Assembly (NCBI RefSeq): GCF_000428485.1 | Contig: NZ_AUAA01000008.1 | Coordinates: forward strand, 1 to 64,000 | DNA length: 64,000 nt | Direction: 5' to 3' | Source: Epilithonimonas tenax DSM 16811 | GTDB lineage: Bacteria > Bacteroidota > Bacteroidia > Flavobacteriales > Weeksellaceae | In this document: piece after piece, positions 44,574 to 53,781 of the stretch | Layout of the letters: every line of letters starts with the position of its first letter | Numbering within the stretch: the first letter of the stretch is position 1 | Notes under the pieces: generated by a model | The model's input: only the letters and a program-made list of their open reading frames with translations | Told to the model about the DNA's origin: nothing | Database searches by the model: none | Translations under genes and position numbers: made by a program

Positions 44574-44611
44574 AAAAACCTCGCCAAACACTTAATTTGG
44601 CGAGGTTTTAT
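44574..44611. terminator. Terminator between DUF2007 gene and TonB-HMA receptor gene
   Basis: A perfect 14-base stem (AAACCTCGCCAAAC-type arm and its complement, around a short loop) with A and T runs on both sides fits bidirectional termination for two convergent units. Confidence 0.85.
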
Positions 44612-44630
44612 AGTCATATCCCGGAAGGAT

Positions 44631-46967
44631 TTAAAACTTAAAATCCACACCAATGTAGAAATTCTGCTGCATCACCGGCGCATAAACCATTCCGCCATCA
44701 AAGTCATTTCCGAATGGATTGGCAGCGTCCAAAATCGCAATTTTCTGCTGATAACCAGTCAAGTTCTCGCCACCCAAATAAACCCGGATCTTCTCAGAAA
44801 AGTTTCTTGAAATCTGGGCGTTCAAAGTAGAATAACTCGGCGAATAATCTCCAATTTGGAATTCCGCAGGATTTGATTTTGTGCTTGGAAGTCTTTGTTT
44901 TCCAACTAAATTTAAAGTTGTGTCGAAGCTCCAAAACGCGCCTTTATCGGTTTTGTTGGTAGAATAAGCCACGTTTGCAAATCCACGATGTTTTGCCATA
45001 AACGGTACTTTTTTCAGTCCGCTCAAGTAATCCAAAGCTACATCGTAATATTTGTAAGCAACGCGGAACTCCAGATTTTTCACCGGCTGAAAATCCCATT
45101 GTGTCTGGAAACTGTTCGCAAACGATTTTCCCTCAAGATTATAAAACAATATTTTCTGCGCAGATTCATCCAAATCTGTGACCACTTGATTTTGGAAATC
45201 GGTTCTGAAAAAGTCTGCTAAAACAGTCGATTTTCTTCCAAACAATTTGAATTCCTGCTGAAGGCTGATACCGTAGTTCCACGCAATTTCTGGTTTCAAA
45301 CCGTAGATTTTGCCACCATTATTCAGTATTTCAATTTTTCGGTTGGAAGCAAAATAGGCCTGACTTTCCGCAAAAACATTCGCAGTTCTGAAACCTTTTC
45401 CGGCCGAGATTCTTAAAATCGTTGTCGGCGTCAAATCATATTTGAAGTTCATTCTCGGCGTAAACTGTGTTCCTGCCAGGTTATGAAAATCCACACGAGC
45501 GCCAGTCACCAAAGTGAATTTTTCGCCTGTTAAAGTGTATTCCGCAAACAAGCCTGGAACGGTTTCGGTTCTTTTGTAATTGTCCAAAAGGTAATCTTCG
45601 TCGTATTTATCATAAAGGAAACTCGCGCCCACTTTATATTTGTTGTTCGTATTTCCGATGATGCTTTCAAAAATCAAATTCGAATAATAAGAAGTTTCTT
45701 TTCCAAAATAATTTCTCAATCCGAAAAAGCTATCTTGCTGATGGTAAGTCAGTTGGTTCATCCAGCCCAAACTCTGATAGGGTTTCCCCTCGAAAACATA
45801 ACCCGTTTTGTTCCACAGTTGCAATCTCGAAATGTCAATCCCAACGCCATAAAGCGATTGGTCTTTCTGCGGCATCTTTTTATTAAATCCGATTTGTCCT
45901 GCAGTTCGCTCATCTTTCAAGAAATTAATCCCGAAATGCGAACCGAATCCAGAACCTTGCAAATCATTGTAATTCAATAAATAAGCGACATTTAATTGAT
46001 TCCCTTTTGGTCTGTCGAGGAAACCGTCATCATTCATATCTGTATCACCGAAAGTTCCGTTTCCGTGAAGCAATACACTTTGAGTCCATTTGTCAGAAAT
46101 GGGAGAAGTGCTTGTCACATTCGCTTCCACACGACCATTGTTATCAGAGAACAGATTAATTTCTGTCTCTGTTTTTTTTGCGTCGTCTTTGGTTTTCAGA
46201 AGTTCTGTGTTGATCTGTCCTGTGATGCTTTCGTAGCCGTTCACCACGGTGCTTCCGCCTTTCGTCAATTGGATTCCGCCAATCCATTTTCCGGGAATGA
46301 AGTTCAAACCATAAGCCGAAGCCAAACCACGGATTTCAGGCAGTTGTTCTTTTGTAAGAAGGGTGTATTTTTGGTCAAGTCCCAGCATCTTCAGTTGCTT
46401 GGTTCCAGTCACCGCATTACTGAACGAAACGTCCACGGTTGCATTGGTTTCAAAGCTTTCGGAAAGGTTGCAGCACGCGGCTTTCAGCAATTCTTTGGAA
46501 CTGATATTGAAAATTAATCCTGCTTCTTTTTTGCTGATGGCAGTTGCTTCTTTTTCTCTCGTCAGTTTTACACCTTCAATCTGATTCGTTTTTTGATCAG
46601 AATCAGAATCTTCGTGATTGTTTTCATTTTTATCTGAACCTCTCGTGTACAAGCAACAAGCTGGTAGGGCTTTGTAAACGCCGTCTGGTGCTTTAAATTT
46701 CTCGTTGTCGTGTCCGGCTTCTGCCACTTGTTTTAGAATCGTGTCGCAAGTGACTTTGGATTCGTCCAAAACCATTGTCAAGGTTTGGTTTTCTGCGCTC
46801 CAGTTGGCAGAGATTGCGCCAGCTTTTACAGCAGTTGTTTCTATTCTGGCTTTGCACATATTGCAGTTTCCTTTGACCAAAAACTGTTCTGTCACAGCTT
46901 GTGCAAATGAAAAAACAGACGTCAGCAACAGCACAAAAAACATCAGTTTTTTACTTAAATTGTTCAT
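44631..46967 (-). CDS. TonB-dependent receptor with N-terminal heavy-metal-associated (HMA) domain
   Basis: The 778-residue outer-membrane protein starts with a signal peptide (to about FSFAQ). It then has an HMA-type domain (about 24-105) with the metal motif GNCNMCKA and a trailing ALPACC. A plug domain (EIRGLASAYGLNFIPGKWIGGIQ) and a barrel ending in FYIGVDFKF follow. The HMA part closely resembles the separate HMA protein encoded just upstream. Copper or another soft metal is the likely ligand; uptake versus sensing is not clear. It forms a minus-strand cluster with the HMA and Cys-rich proteins. Confidence 0.85.
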   Translation of the reverse strand: MNNLSKKLMFFVLLLTSVFSFAQAVTEQFLVKGNCNMCKARIETTAVKAGAISANWSAENQTLTMVLDESKVTCDTILKQVAEAGHDNEKFKAPDGVYKALPACCLYTRGSDKNENNHEDSDSDQKTNQIEGVKLTREKEATAISKKEAGLIFNISSKELLKAACCNLSESFETNATVDVSFSNAVTGTKQLKMLGLDQKYTLLTKEQLPEIRGLASAYGLNFIPGKWIGGIQLTKGGSTVVNGYESITGQINTELLKTKDDAKKTETEINLFSDNNGRVEANVTSTSPISDKWTQSVLLHGNGTFGDTDMNDDGFLDRPKGNQLNVAYLLNYNDLQGSGFGSHFGINFLKDERTAGQIGFNKKMPQKDQSLYGVGIDISRLQLWNKTGYVFEGKPYQSLGWMNQLTYHQQDSFFGLRNYFGKETSYYSNLIFESIIGNTNNKYKVGASFLYDKYDEDYLLDNYKRTETVPGLFAEYTLTGEKFTLVTGARVDFHNLAGTQFTPRMNFKYDLTPTTILRISAGKGFRTANVFAESQAYFASNRKIEILNNGGKIYGLKPEIAWNYGISLQQEFKLFGRKSTVLADFFRTDFQNQVVTDLDESAQKILFYNLEGKSFANSFQTQWDFQPVKNLEFRVAYKYYDVALDYLSGLKKVPFMAKHRGFANVAYSTNKTDKGAFWSFDTTLNLVGKQRLPSTKSNPAEFQIGDYSPSYSTLNAQISRNFSEKIRVYLGGENLTGYQQKIAILDAANPFGNDFDGGMVYAPVMQQNFYIGVDFKF

Positions 46968-46986
46968 CGTTAAAAATTGAAGTTAA

Positions 46987-47379
46987 TTACTTAAGCTCGC
47001 AAACTTGTTTGGTGTCGGTATTTTTCCCCATCTTTTTGCTGTTGTCCGGACGGTCATACTGGCAGCAAGAGTCCAAATCGTCATAGACTTTGTCTGATGC
47101 ACGGAACATCTCGTTGTCATGTCCTGCTTCGGCTACGCTTTTAAGGATGGCTTTCTTGTCCGTTTTAGAAGTGTCATAACTTACGGTCAGGACTTTTTTT
47201 GTCATACTCCAGTGGGCTGACTTTACGTGTTTGTCTGCTTTTACAGCCGTTTCGATGCGTTCTTTGCACATTCCACAATTACCTTCTACTTTGGCTTTGA
47301 AGGTTTTTGTCTGCGCAGAAAAATTGGAAAATAGAAATATAGAGAGGAATAAAATGCCTGATTTTATGATTGTATTCAT
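46987..47379 (-). CDS. Secreted HMA-domain protein
   Basis: The roughly 130-residue protein has a signal peptide (NTIIKSGILFLSIFLFSNFSAQ) and an HMA-type domain with EGNCGMCKERIETAVKA. The domain continues with ILKSVAEAGHDNEMFRASDKVY and SCCQYDR, all shared with the receptor's N-terminus. It probably binds Cu+ or a similar ion in the periplasm and may hand it to the receptor. ATG 47379 is chosen because it begins the signal peptide; a frame from 47478 runs through repeat DNA. It lies 19 bases upstream of the receptor gene. Confidence 0.87.
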   Translation of the reverse strand: MNTIIKSGILFLSIFLFSNFSAQTKTFKAKVEGNCGMCKERIETAVKADKHVKSAHWSMTKKVLTVSYDTSKTDKKAILKSVAEAGHDNEMFRASDKVYDDLDSCCQYDRPDNSKKMGKNTDTKQVCELK

Positions 47380-47401
47380 TTTGATTAATTTTAATTTGTT
47401 T

Positions 47402-47503
47402 GATGAGAAGCTCTTCGACTCCGCTAAGAGTGACATCTCAAAAATTGTACTTGTCAGTCCCGAGTTTGAAGCTATCAACTTGTCAGTCTGAGGCTCTCGA
47501 AGA
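47402..47503. repeat. Intergenic inverted repeat (cttcgactccgc type)
   Basis: One arm contains CTTCGACTCCGCTAAGAGTG (from 47412) and the other TGTCAGTCTGAGGCTCTCG (47481-47502), which are imperfectly complementary. A similar inner motif occurs in copy E. It lies between the Cys-rich and HMA genes. Confidence 0.55.
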
Positions 47504-47530
47504 CTATATAAAGATAAAATTCAATAAAAA

Positions 47531-47902
47531 TTAACCAAGTTTAGGCGGTTGCCAAATGATGAATGCTCGTGCTAATGGCGATTGAGAATCATAAGAATAT
47601 TGATTTTCGATTTGGAAAATTGGCGTTCTCAATTTGTTATCGAAGTTATTCAAAACAACCGAAAATACGAATCCGGAACTGCAGGTTTTGCAAGTGTTAC
47701 AATTGTCTTTACAATCTTTTTCGTTTTTGGAATCGTGATTGCAGGATTTTGATGATGCATCTTCTTTCGCACAACAGTCAGAAGTTTGAGTCTGATATTC
47801 ACAGCAAGAACTCTGAGCAACTTGCGCATTGAAATTCTGCTTCGGAAATACAAAAATCCCCAAACAGAAAATCACCATCAAAAGTTGCAGTTTTCTCAAC
47901 AT
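47531..47902 (-). CDS. Cys-rich secreted protein of the heavy-metal cluster
   Basis: The 123-residue protein has a hydrophobic signal (LRKLQLLMVIFCLGIFVF). The mature part contains nine Cys within about 45 residues, including SSCCE, DCCAK, NCNTCKTCSS, together with His, Asp and Lys, a metal-binding composition. The C-terminal 40 residues are Cys-free (FVFSVVLNNFDNKLRTPIFQ). No named family is certain. It is 152 bases upstream of the HMA gene on the same strand, and likely belongs to the same metal response. Confidence 0.7.
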   Translation of the reverse strand: MLRKLQLLMVIFCLGIFVFPKQNFNAQVAQSSCCEYQTQTSDCCAKEDASSKSCNHDSKNEKDCKDNCNTCKTCSSGFVFSVVLNNFDNKLRTPIFQIENQYSYDSQSPLARAFIIWQPPKLG

Positions 47903-48046
47903 CGTTTTGCAAAATTATGAAATTTAAATTACTCAAACGCAAAGGCGCAATTATTTTATTCTGACACTGATAAAAGTAGCAAAGTTTTAATTTGCGACTT
48001 TTAAACGCCAAATATTAAATTTTACTGCGCCTTTGCGATGTAAAAC

Positions 48047-48934
48047 TTATTTCTCAGTTTTTACAAAAGGTTTTCTTCTCCAAAAATAAAAAACCAATCC
48101 TCCAAACAAAACAAGTGGCCAAATCGAAATCAGAAAAACAAAAATCTGCTGAATCAGATAAAATCCTTCTACAATAGCATTTTTCGCATCGAAGAAGAAA
48201 TTGTATTTGTACTCGTTATCAACATTTTTTGTGTTCGCCACTGGGATTTTTGCGACACTTGTTTTTGGCTCTTTGATGGCAAGATCAACGGTTGAAAACT
48301 TGAGATGATCATCAAGAATTTCATCAGCGTATTTCTGAATATTCGCTTCAGAACTATGGCTGTCGTCAAGATTGATCTTATCTTTCCCTAATTTCATCTG
48401 CGAGATTTGAGCTTTCGTTTTTGCCTGTCTTTCAGATTCCAGTTTGGCTAATCGAATGCCGGCCGAAACGTCTTCTGCAGAGATGACTCTGGAATTGAGG
48501 AACACTTTTTTATCATTAATAAAACCCAAAAATTCGCCCAGTTTTTCAGTCGGAACCCGCACCTGCATACGGTTCTGATTCTGAAATTTTCTGATCAACA
48601 TCGCAGATTCATCAGAAATGTTAAAAGTTTTTTCCGACAAAGTTTGCGCTTCCATCCTGCTTTGCGTTACAAATCCACCTAAAGAAACTAAATGTTTTTC
48701 TATGGAGATGGTGGCATCATAGACATTTTTAACTTCCATATCCACCTCTGCTGTTCTTACAAATTGTCTGTCTTTGATGTTTTGCGTCGCAACCATAGAA
48801 ATGCTATCGGAAACAACTGCTGAGCTGTCAGGAGCATAGTTGGTGGTGGCATAGGCAGATTCTATCATTTCAGATTTTTTGCAGGCAACTAGAGTCAAAG
48901 CAATTAAGCTTATGGATAACCATTTTGTTTTCAT
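48047..48934 (-). CDS. DUF4349 lipoprotein
   Basis: The roughly 295-residue protein has a lipobox (LIALTLVACKK), a mature domain of the DUF4349 type (FVRTAEVDMEVKNVYDATISIEKHLVSLGGFVTQSRM...MQVRVPTEKLGEFLGFI), a coiled-coil stretch (RLAKLESERQAKTKAQISQM), and one C-terminal membrane helix (IFVFLISIWPLVLFGGLVFYF). The function is unknown. ATG 48934 gives the correct signal peptide; a frame from 48997 adds 21 unrelated residues. Confidence 0.87.
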   Translation of the reverse strand: MKTKWLSISLIALTLVACKKSEMIESAYATTNYAPDSSAVVSDSISMVATQNIKDRQFVRTAEVDMEVKNVYDATISIEKHLVSLGGFVTQSRMEAQTLSEKTFNISDESAMLIRKFQNQNRMQVRVPTEKLGEFLGFINDKKVFLNSRVISAEDVSAGIRLAKLESERQAKTKAQISQMKLGKDKINLDDSHSSEANIQKYADEILDDHLKFSTVDLAIKEPKTSVAKIPVANTKNVDNEYKYNFFFDAKNAIVEGFYLIQQIFVFLISIWPLVLFGGLVFYFWRRKPFVKTEK

Positions 48935-49149
48935 AATAGATGATTGTTTGGGGTTAAGATTCCAAAATTGATCATTAAAATAAAAGTTATTCTGCAAATC
49001 GAAGTGATATTACTTGTAAATCTAATTTTCAGTTTTAAATAGTTGATAATGAGTATTTTGTAAAATTAATCTTATGTCAGTATTTGGGTTGAATCAATTT
49101 TAAGATTTAATATTTGATGAAAATCGTTAAATTCGATAAATTTTTTTTT

Positions 49150-49854
49150 ATGAACACGTATCGTTGTGTAATTGTGGATGACAATGAATTGGATCGACTG
49201 ACGATAACGAGTTATCTGTCCAGATTTGATGATCTGGAAATCGTAAAAGTGTGTTCAAACGCCACAGATGCGCTCGTCGCAACTGATAATAATGAAGTGG
49301 ATATTTTGTTTCTCGACATCGATATGCCCAATATGAGCGGATTGGAACTTCGAAAAAAAGCGAAACAAGTCCCGATCTGTATTTTTGCAACAGATCATCC
49401 GGAATTTGCTTTGGAAAGTTTTGAGCTGGAAACTTTGGATTATTTGCTGAAACCGTACTCTTTTGAGCGTTTTTCTTTGTGCGTAAATAGAATCCGAGAA
49501 TATATGCGGATCCGGACAAAAGCTATTCAATACGAATTTGAAGAAGAAAGAAATGTTTTCTACGTCAAAGAAGGTCACAAAAAAGTGAAAATTTTTCTGA
49601 ATGATGTTTTATACCTGAATGCTTTTCAAAATTATACATTGATAGTGACTTTAACGGATAAACATTACGTTTTAATGAGCCTTGGATCTCTCCTGAAGGA
49701 AGTGAACTTTCAAGAATTTTTGCGTGTCCACAAAAGTTACGCGGTAAATCCGGATTATATAACTTCTATCAAGACAAAGGAAATTATTTTAAAATCTGAA
49801 ACACCAATTCCAATTGGAAGATCTTACAAAGAAAATCTAAATCATTTTAAATGA
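49150..49854 (+). CDS. LytTR-family response regulator
   Basis: The roughly 234-residue protein has an N-terminal receiver domain (CVIVDDNELDR, phosphoacceptor Asp in ILFLDIDMPNMSG, FATDHPEFALESF, then Lys in YLLKPYSFERF). A LytTR DNA-binding domain follows (VFYVKEGHKKVKIFLNDVLYLNAFQNYTLI...FLRVHKSYAVNPDYI). No histidine kinase is adjacent; the TPR kinase 1.8 kb downstream is the nearest candidate partner. I used ATG 49150; an ATG at 49114 is possible. Confidence 0.9.
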   Translation: MNTYRCVIVDDNELDRLTITSYLSRFDDLEIVKVCSNATDALVATDNNEVDILFLDIDMPNMSGLELRKKAKQVPICIFATDHPEFALESFELETLDYLLKPYSFERFSLCVNRIREYMRIRTKAIQYEFEEERNVFYVKEGHKKVKIFLNDVLYLNAFQNYTLIVTLTDKHYVLMSLGSLLKEVNFQEFLRVHKSYAVNPDYITSIKTKEIILKSETPIPIGRSYKENLNHFK

Positions 49855-49883
49855 AAAACTGCCCAATCATATTGGACAGTTTA
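49854..49883. terminator. Terminator between LytTR gene and propeller gene
   Basis: AAACTGCCCAAT and ATTGGACAGTTT pair with one mismatch around a 3-base loop, at the end of two convergent genes. Confidence 0.75.
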
Positions 49884-49908
49884 ACTTTAAAATTAAAAAA
49901 TGAAGAAA

Positions 49909-51501
49909 TTATTTTTTGATAATTTTATGGGTCGTGGATTTGTTCTCTTTATCATAAACTCTGAGAATATAATTTCCTGGAGTTAAGTTTTTTAGATCTA
50001 CGGATTTTTTTTTAGATGTTTCTATATTTACTAATTTTCCGGCAATATCATATAGTTCTACTTTCTTAATCTCGTTCTTAGCACTTTGAATATATAGAAT
50101 GTCAGTTGTTGGATTGGGATAGACGCTGACTTTAAGCTTGCTGCTCTCTGTGGTGCTTAAAATTTTATCTTCAAGTTTTACAAGCCATAAATCTCCTAGA
50201 CCGTAATTGTCCGTAACATCGTTGCCTGCTGCTGTGTTGTGTCCAAAAACTAAAATATTTTCGTTATCAAGATATAATGCATCTCTGCTGCTTTCGGTGC
50301 CAGAACTACCAAGATTTTTTTGCCATATCATGTTACCCTGCTGATTGATTTTAACAATCCAGATGTCAAAATTTCCATAGTTGTTGGTAACATCATTGTC
50401 ATTGGATATGCTGCTTCCAATAAGTAAAAAATTATTATCTGGCGTAGCGATCATATTAAACAAATTATCATTAGCTGTTCCGCCATATTTTTTCTGCCAT
50501 TGTATATTACGTTGGGCATCCAGTTTCACTACATAAAAATCTACTACGCCAAAAGTGGTGGGAGTCACGGTTCCGTTATTTCCTAGAGCCACACCTCCGA
50601 CTAACAGTCCGCCATCACCGGTAGGCAATACTTTCCATGCATTATCGTTGGAAGAGCTGCCGTAAGATTTTTGCCAAACGATATCGCCAGCCGGATTGAA
50701 TTCTACCAGCCAAATGTCAGAATCCATGCCTGGTGTGCCATTATGATTGGTTACATCGCCGTCGCCGGAATAGGTTCTTCCGGACACAATGTAATTCCAG
50801 TTTGGTAACATTTGTATACTGTACGCCTCATCCAGAGAGCTTCCTCCATAAGTTCTTGAAGATAATAAATTTCCGGCATTATCCATTTTTACAACCCAAA
50901 GATCAGAATTTCCTTTTAATGGTGTAGTGATATCACCATCTTCAGAATTGGTAGTACCAACCATTATAAGATTACCATTTTGATCTTTCGTAATGCTTCT
51001 CAGAAATTCACCTTTCAATCCACCAACTGCTCTTGCCCATTGTTTGTTTCCATCCTTATCTACTTTTACTACCCAAGCATCACCATAATAATCATTGGGA
51101 TCACCGTGATTATCGGTAACGTCAAAATCATATGAATCTGTATAGGCAATCATTACATATCCGCCATCTGTAGTTTGAGTCATATCATAAAAATCATCAA
51201 AGCCAGTTCCTCCAAAAGTTTTTGCCCAAGTAATATTGTAGTTTGCATCAAGCTTTACAAGCCAAAGATCATTAATTGGTGTTTCTGGGTTTCCTGCATG
51301 AGTACCAACAACATCACCGTCTAGGGAAGATGATTGCCCTCCCAAAATATATCCACCATCTGCGGTTTTTTCAATTCTGTAGCCTATATCATCATCACTT
51401 CCTCCAAAATGTTTATCCCAAATTTTTGTAGGAGCAGTTTGCGCATCTATAAAAGATAACCCCGAGCAGAGTGCCAAACCTAAAAGTAGAATTTTTTTCA
51501 T
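49909..51501 (-). CDS. T9SS-exported repeat protein
   Basis: The 530-residue protein has a signal peptide (KKILLLGLALCSGLSFIDAQ). About seven repeats of roughly 55 residues follow, each with a W-x-K-x-(F/Y)-GG-x-x-(D/S)-(D/N) start and a DLWLVKLD-like end, which predicts a beta-propeller. The end is a type A T9SS sorting domain (YPNPTTDILYIQS...LTPGNYILRVYDKENKSTTHKIIKK). It should be exported to the surface. No enzymatic residues are seen; adhesive or binding roles are possible. Confidence 0.83.
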   Translation of the reverse strand: MKKILLLGLALCSGLSFIDAQTAPTKIWDKHFGGSDDDIGYRIEKTADGGYILGGQSSSLDGDVVGTHAGNPETPINDLWLVKLDANYNITWAKTFGGTGFDDFYDMTQTTDGGYVMIAYTDSYDFDVTDNHGDPNDYYGDAWVVKVDKDGNKQWARAVGGLKGEFLRSITKDQNGNLIMVGTTNSEDGDITTPLKGNSDLWVVKMDNAGNLLSSRTYGGSSLDEAYSIQMLPNWNYIVSGRTYSGDGDVTNHNGTPGMDSDIWLVEFNPAGDIVWQKSYGSSSNDNAWKVLPTGDGGLLVGGVALGNNGTVTPTTFGVVDFYVVKLDAQRNIQWQKKYGGTANDNLFNMIATPDNNFLLIGSSISNDNDVTNNYGNFDIWIVKINQQGNMIWQKNLGSSGTESSRDALYLDNENILVFGHNTAAGNDVTDNYGLGDLWLVKLEDKILSTTESSKLKVSVYPNPTTDILYIQSAKNEIKKVELYDIAGKLVNIETSKKKSVDLKNLTPGNYILRVYDKENKSTTHKIIKK

Positions 51502-51689
51502 AAAATCAATATTTATTTAATGTAATATTAGATGGTGATTTTTGATTGACAAAATATAATTGACAAACGACTTTTATAATTGATGAACAACAAAAGAAAT
51601 GATATCATATTACTCATATAAAACTATATTTCTGACTATTAATAAGTATTTTTACAAGTAAATGATAAAAACTCTAAGATTATAACAAA

Positions 51690-53732
51690 ATGTATTATCT
51701 AATGATTAATAAAATTTTGATCTTGTTTTTTCTAACGGCATTTTTTTTTTCTGATGCTCAGGATTGGGAAAAAATGACCCAATCTTTACAGTTAAAACTA
51801 AGTCAGAGCAAGTCGGAAAAGGAAAAAGTCGATTTGATGAATAAAATTGCTGGTAATCTTAGATATAATCAGATAGAAAAAGGATTAGGATACGGAAAAC
51901 AAGCATTGTCATCTGCCAATAGAATTGCTTACAAGGAAGGCGCTGCAAAAGCATTGCATAATATTGGTCTTTTATATTATTATAAAGGAGATTACATAAT
52001 GGCTTTGGAATATTATCTCCGAGCAAAAAATGTTTTTGATCAAATAAAAAATATAAATGGAACTTCTGATACAGAGTCTTCCATTGGATCTGTTTATTTT
52101 AGTCTCGGTCAGTACAAAAAAGCGTTGGAAATTTACAATTCTGCTTTAAAAAAATATGAAGAGAGTGGGAACTTAATTGGCACTGCACAAGTAAAAGATA
52201 ATATTGGAACACTTCATTATTATCTTAATGACAAAAAGAAATCATTGAAATATAATCTGGAAGCCATCACTTTATTTCAGGAAGCTGCTTACACAGAAAA
52301 TACGTCTTATTCTACATCTTTAACTAATCTTGGGGTCAATTATTTTGAAAATGGTGATCTGAAAAATGCTGAAAAATATTATAAAAAGTCAATGCTCATC
52401 AATCAAAAAATAGGAAACCAATACTTGTTGGCAAAAAACTATTGTAGTTTGGGAGATATTTTCTTCAAACTAAAAAATACAGAAAAGTCAGAGTCCTATC
52501 ATCGTTCTGCATTAGAACTTGGAAAAAAAATTGGTAACCAGGAAGTGATCGCATATTCCAATGGGGACTTGGGAAAAACCTATCTGTTAAAAAGCCAGCA
52601 AGAATCTATTCAGCAAAAGAGAGAATTATTTGGAACAATAGCCATAGATTTCTTGGAAAAATCTGTCGCAGTCTTCAAAAAAACAAAAAACCTTCAGGCT
52701 TATCAGGAATATATGAAAGACTTGTCGGAAGCTTATACGGAACAAGGTCTTTACAAAACGGCGCTGAAGGCTTTTAAAGAACATTCTTTTTACAAGGATA
52801 GTTTATTCAACCAAGAAAAACTGAAAGAGTTCACCCGCAAAGAAATGGGTTTCGAATTTACAAAAAGAGAAGACTCTCTCAAGATGCTCAATGACAAAAA
52901 GATAGCAGTGAAAGATGCCACGCTAAAGGAGAATAAGAAGAAAATTTGGTTGTACATATCCGGAATATTTTTGTTATCGATTATTGGCGGAATGTTGATT
53001 TTTCAGAATAGAAATCAAAAGAAAAACAACCAAAAATTATCAAAATTAAATAAAGATCTACAAGCTGCCAATGACGTTAAAAATAAGTTTTTCAATATCC
53101 TGAATCACGATTTACGAGCACCAATCTCTAACGTTATCAAATTGTTGAAACTGTCGCAAAATCAAGAATTTGCTTTGGATAAAAAGACAAAATTACGATT
53201 GGAATCTCAAACGGTAGATGTCGCAGAAAATCTCCTTGTCACAATGGAAGATCTTCTTTTGTGGAGTAAAGGACAAATGCAGAATTTCAAATTGGATATT
53301 GATAAAGTGAGGCTTAATCTACTTTTTGCAGACTTGATGCAACATTACAACATAGAAGGCGAAGAAAAAATCGTTGTAGATATTCCGGATGATATCTCAT
53401 TAATGACCGATGAAAATTATCTGAAAACAATCATTAGAAATCTAACTTCCAATGCCATAAAAGCGACCAATAATATTGAAAATTCAAATATTAGATGGAC
53501 CGCTTTTTGCACCGAAAAATCTGTTATTCTAAAAATTATGGATAATGGAAAAGGGGCGGAAAAGTCAGATTTCAATGCCCTGTTTTCAGATGAGAAAGAT
53601 TTGAGCGTGAAGTCCGGATTAGGATTGAGGCTTGTAAGAGAAATGGCGCTTGCAATTGATTGCAGAATAAAAGTAAATACAACTCTTAATCAAGGAACAG
53701 AAATAGTTTTGGAGTTTCCTAAAGCTGTGTAA
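51690..53732 (+). CDS. TPR-containing sensor histidine kinase
   Basis: The 680-residue protein has a signal peptide, then about seven TPR repeats (AKALHNIGLLYYYKGDYIMALEYYLRA and others) in the periplasm (about 30-395). One membrane helix follows (IWLYISGIFLLSIIGGMLIFQ), then a coiled coil and a kinase core: H-box NILNHDLRAPISNV, N-box NLTSNAIKATNN, G1 MDNGKGA and G2 GLGLRLV. ATG 51702 is an alternative start. No regulator is adjacent downstream; the LytTR protein at 49.15 kb is a possible partner. Confidence 0.9.
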   Translation: MYYLMINKILILFFLTAFFFSDAQDWEKMTQSLQLKLSQSKSEKEKVDLMNKIAGNLRYNQIEKGLGYGKQALSSANRIAYKEGAAKALHNIGLLYYYKGDYIMALEYYLRAKNVFDQIKNINGTSDTESSIGSVYFSLGQYKKALEIYNSALKKYEESGNLIGTAQVKDNIGTLHYYLNDKKKSLKYNLEAITLFQEAAYTENTSYSTSLTNLGVNYFENGDLKNAEKYYKKSMLINQKIGNQYLLAKNYCSLGDIFFKLKNTEKSESYHRSALELGKKIGNQEVIAYSNGDLGKTYLLKSQQESIQQKRELFGTIAIDFLEKSVAVFKKTKNLQAYQEYMKDLSEAYTEQGLYKTALKAFKEHSFYKDSLFNQEKLKEFTRKEMGFEFTKREDSLKMLNDKKIAVKDATLKENKKKIWLYISGIFLLSIIGGMLIFQNRNQKKNNQKLSKLNKDLQAANDVKNKFFNILNHDLRAPISNVIKLLKLSQNQEFALDKKTKLRLESQTVDVAENLLVTMEDLLLWSKGQMQNFKLDIDKVRLNLLFADLMQHYNIEGEEKIVVDIPDDISLMTDENYLKTIIRNLTSNAIKATNNIENSNIRWTAFCTEKSVILKIMDNGKGAEKSDFNALFSDEKDLSVKSGLGLRLVREMALAIDCRIKVNTTLNQGTEIVLEFPKAV

Positions 53733-53781
53733 AACCTTTTTTTTAGGAATATTAATTGCATTCTACAGAAAAACAAAATCT

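Noticed and set aside
45996-46517. 173-codon frame antisense to the HMA-TonB receptor gene
   Set aside because: Shadow frame; composition is not protein-like and the receptor is well supported.
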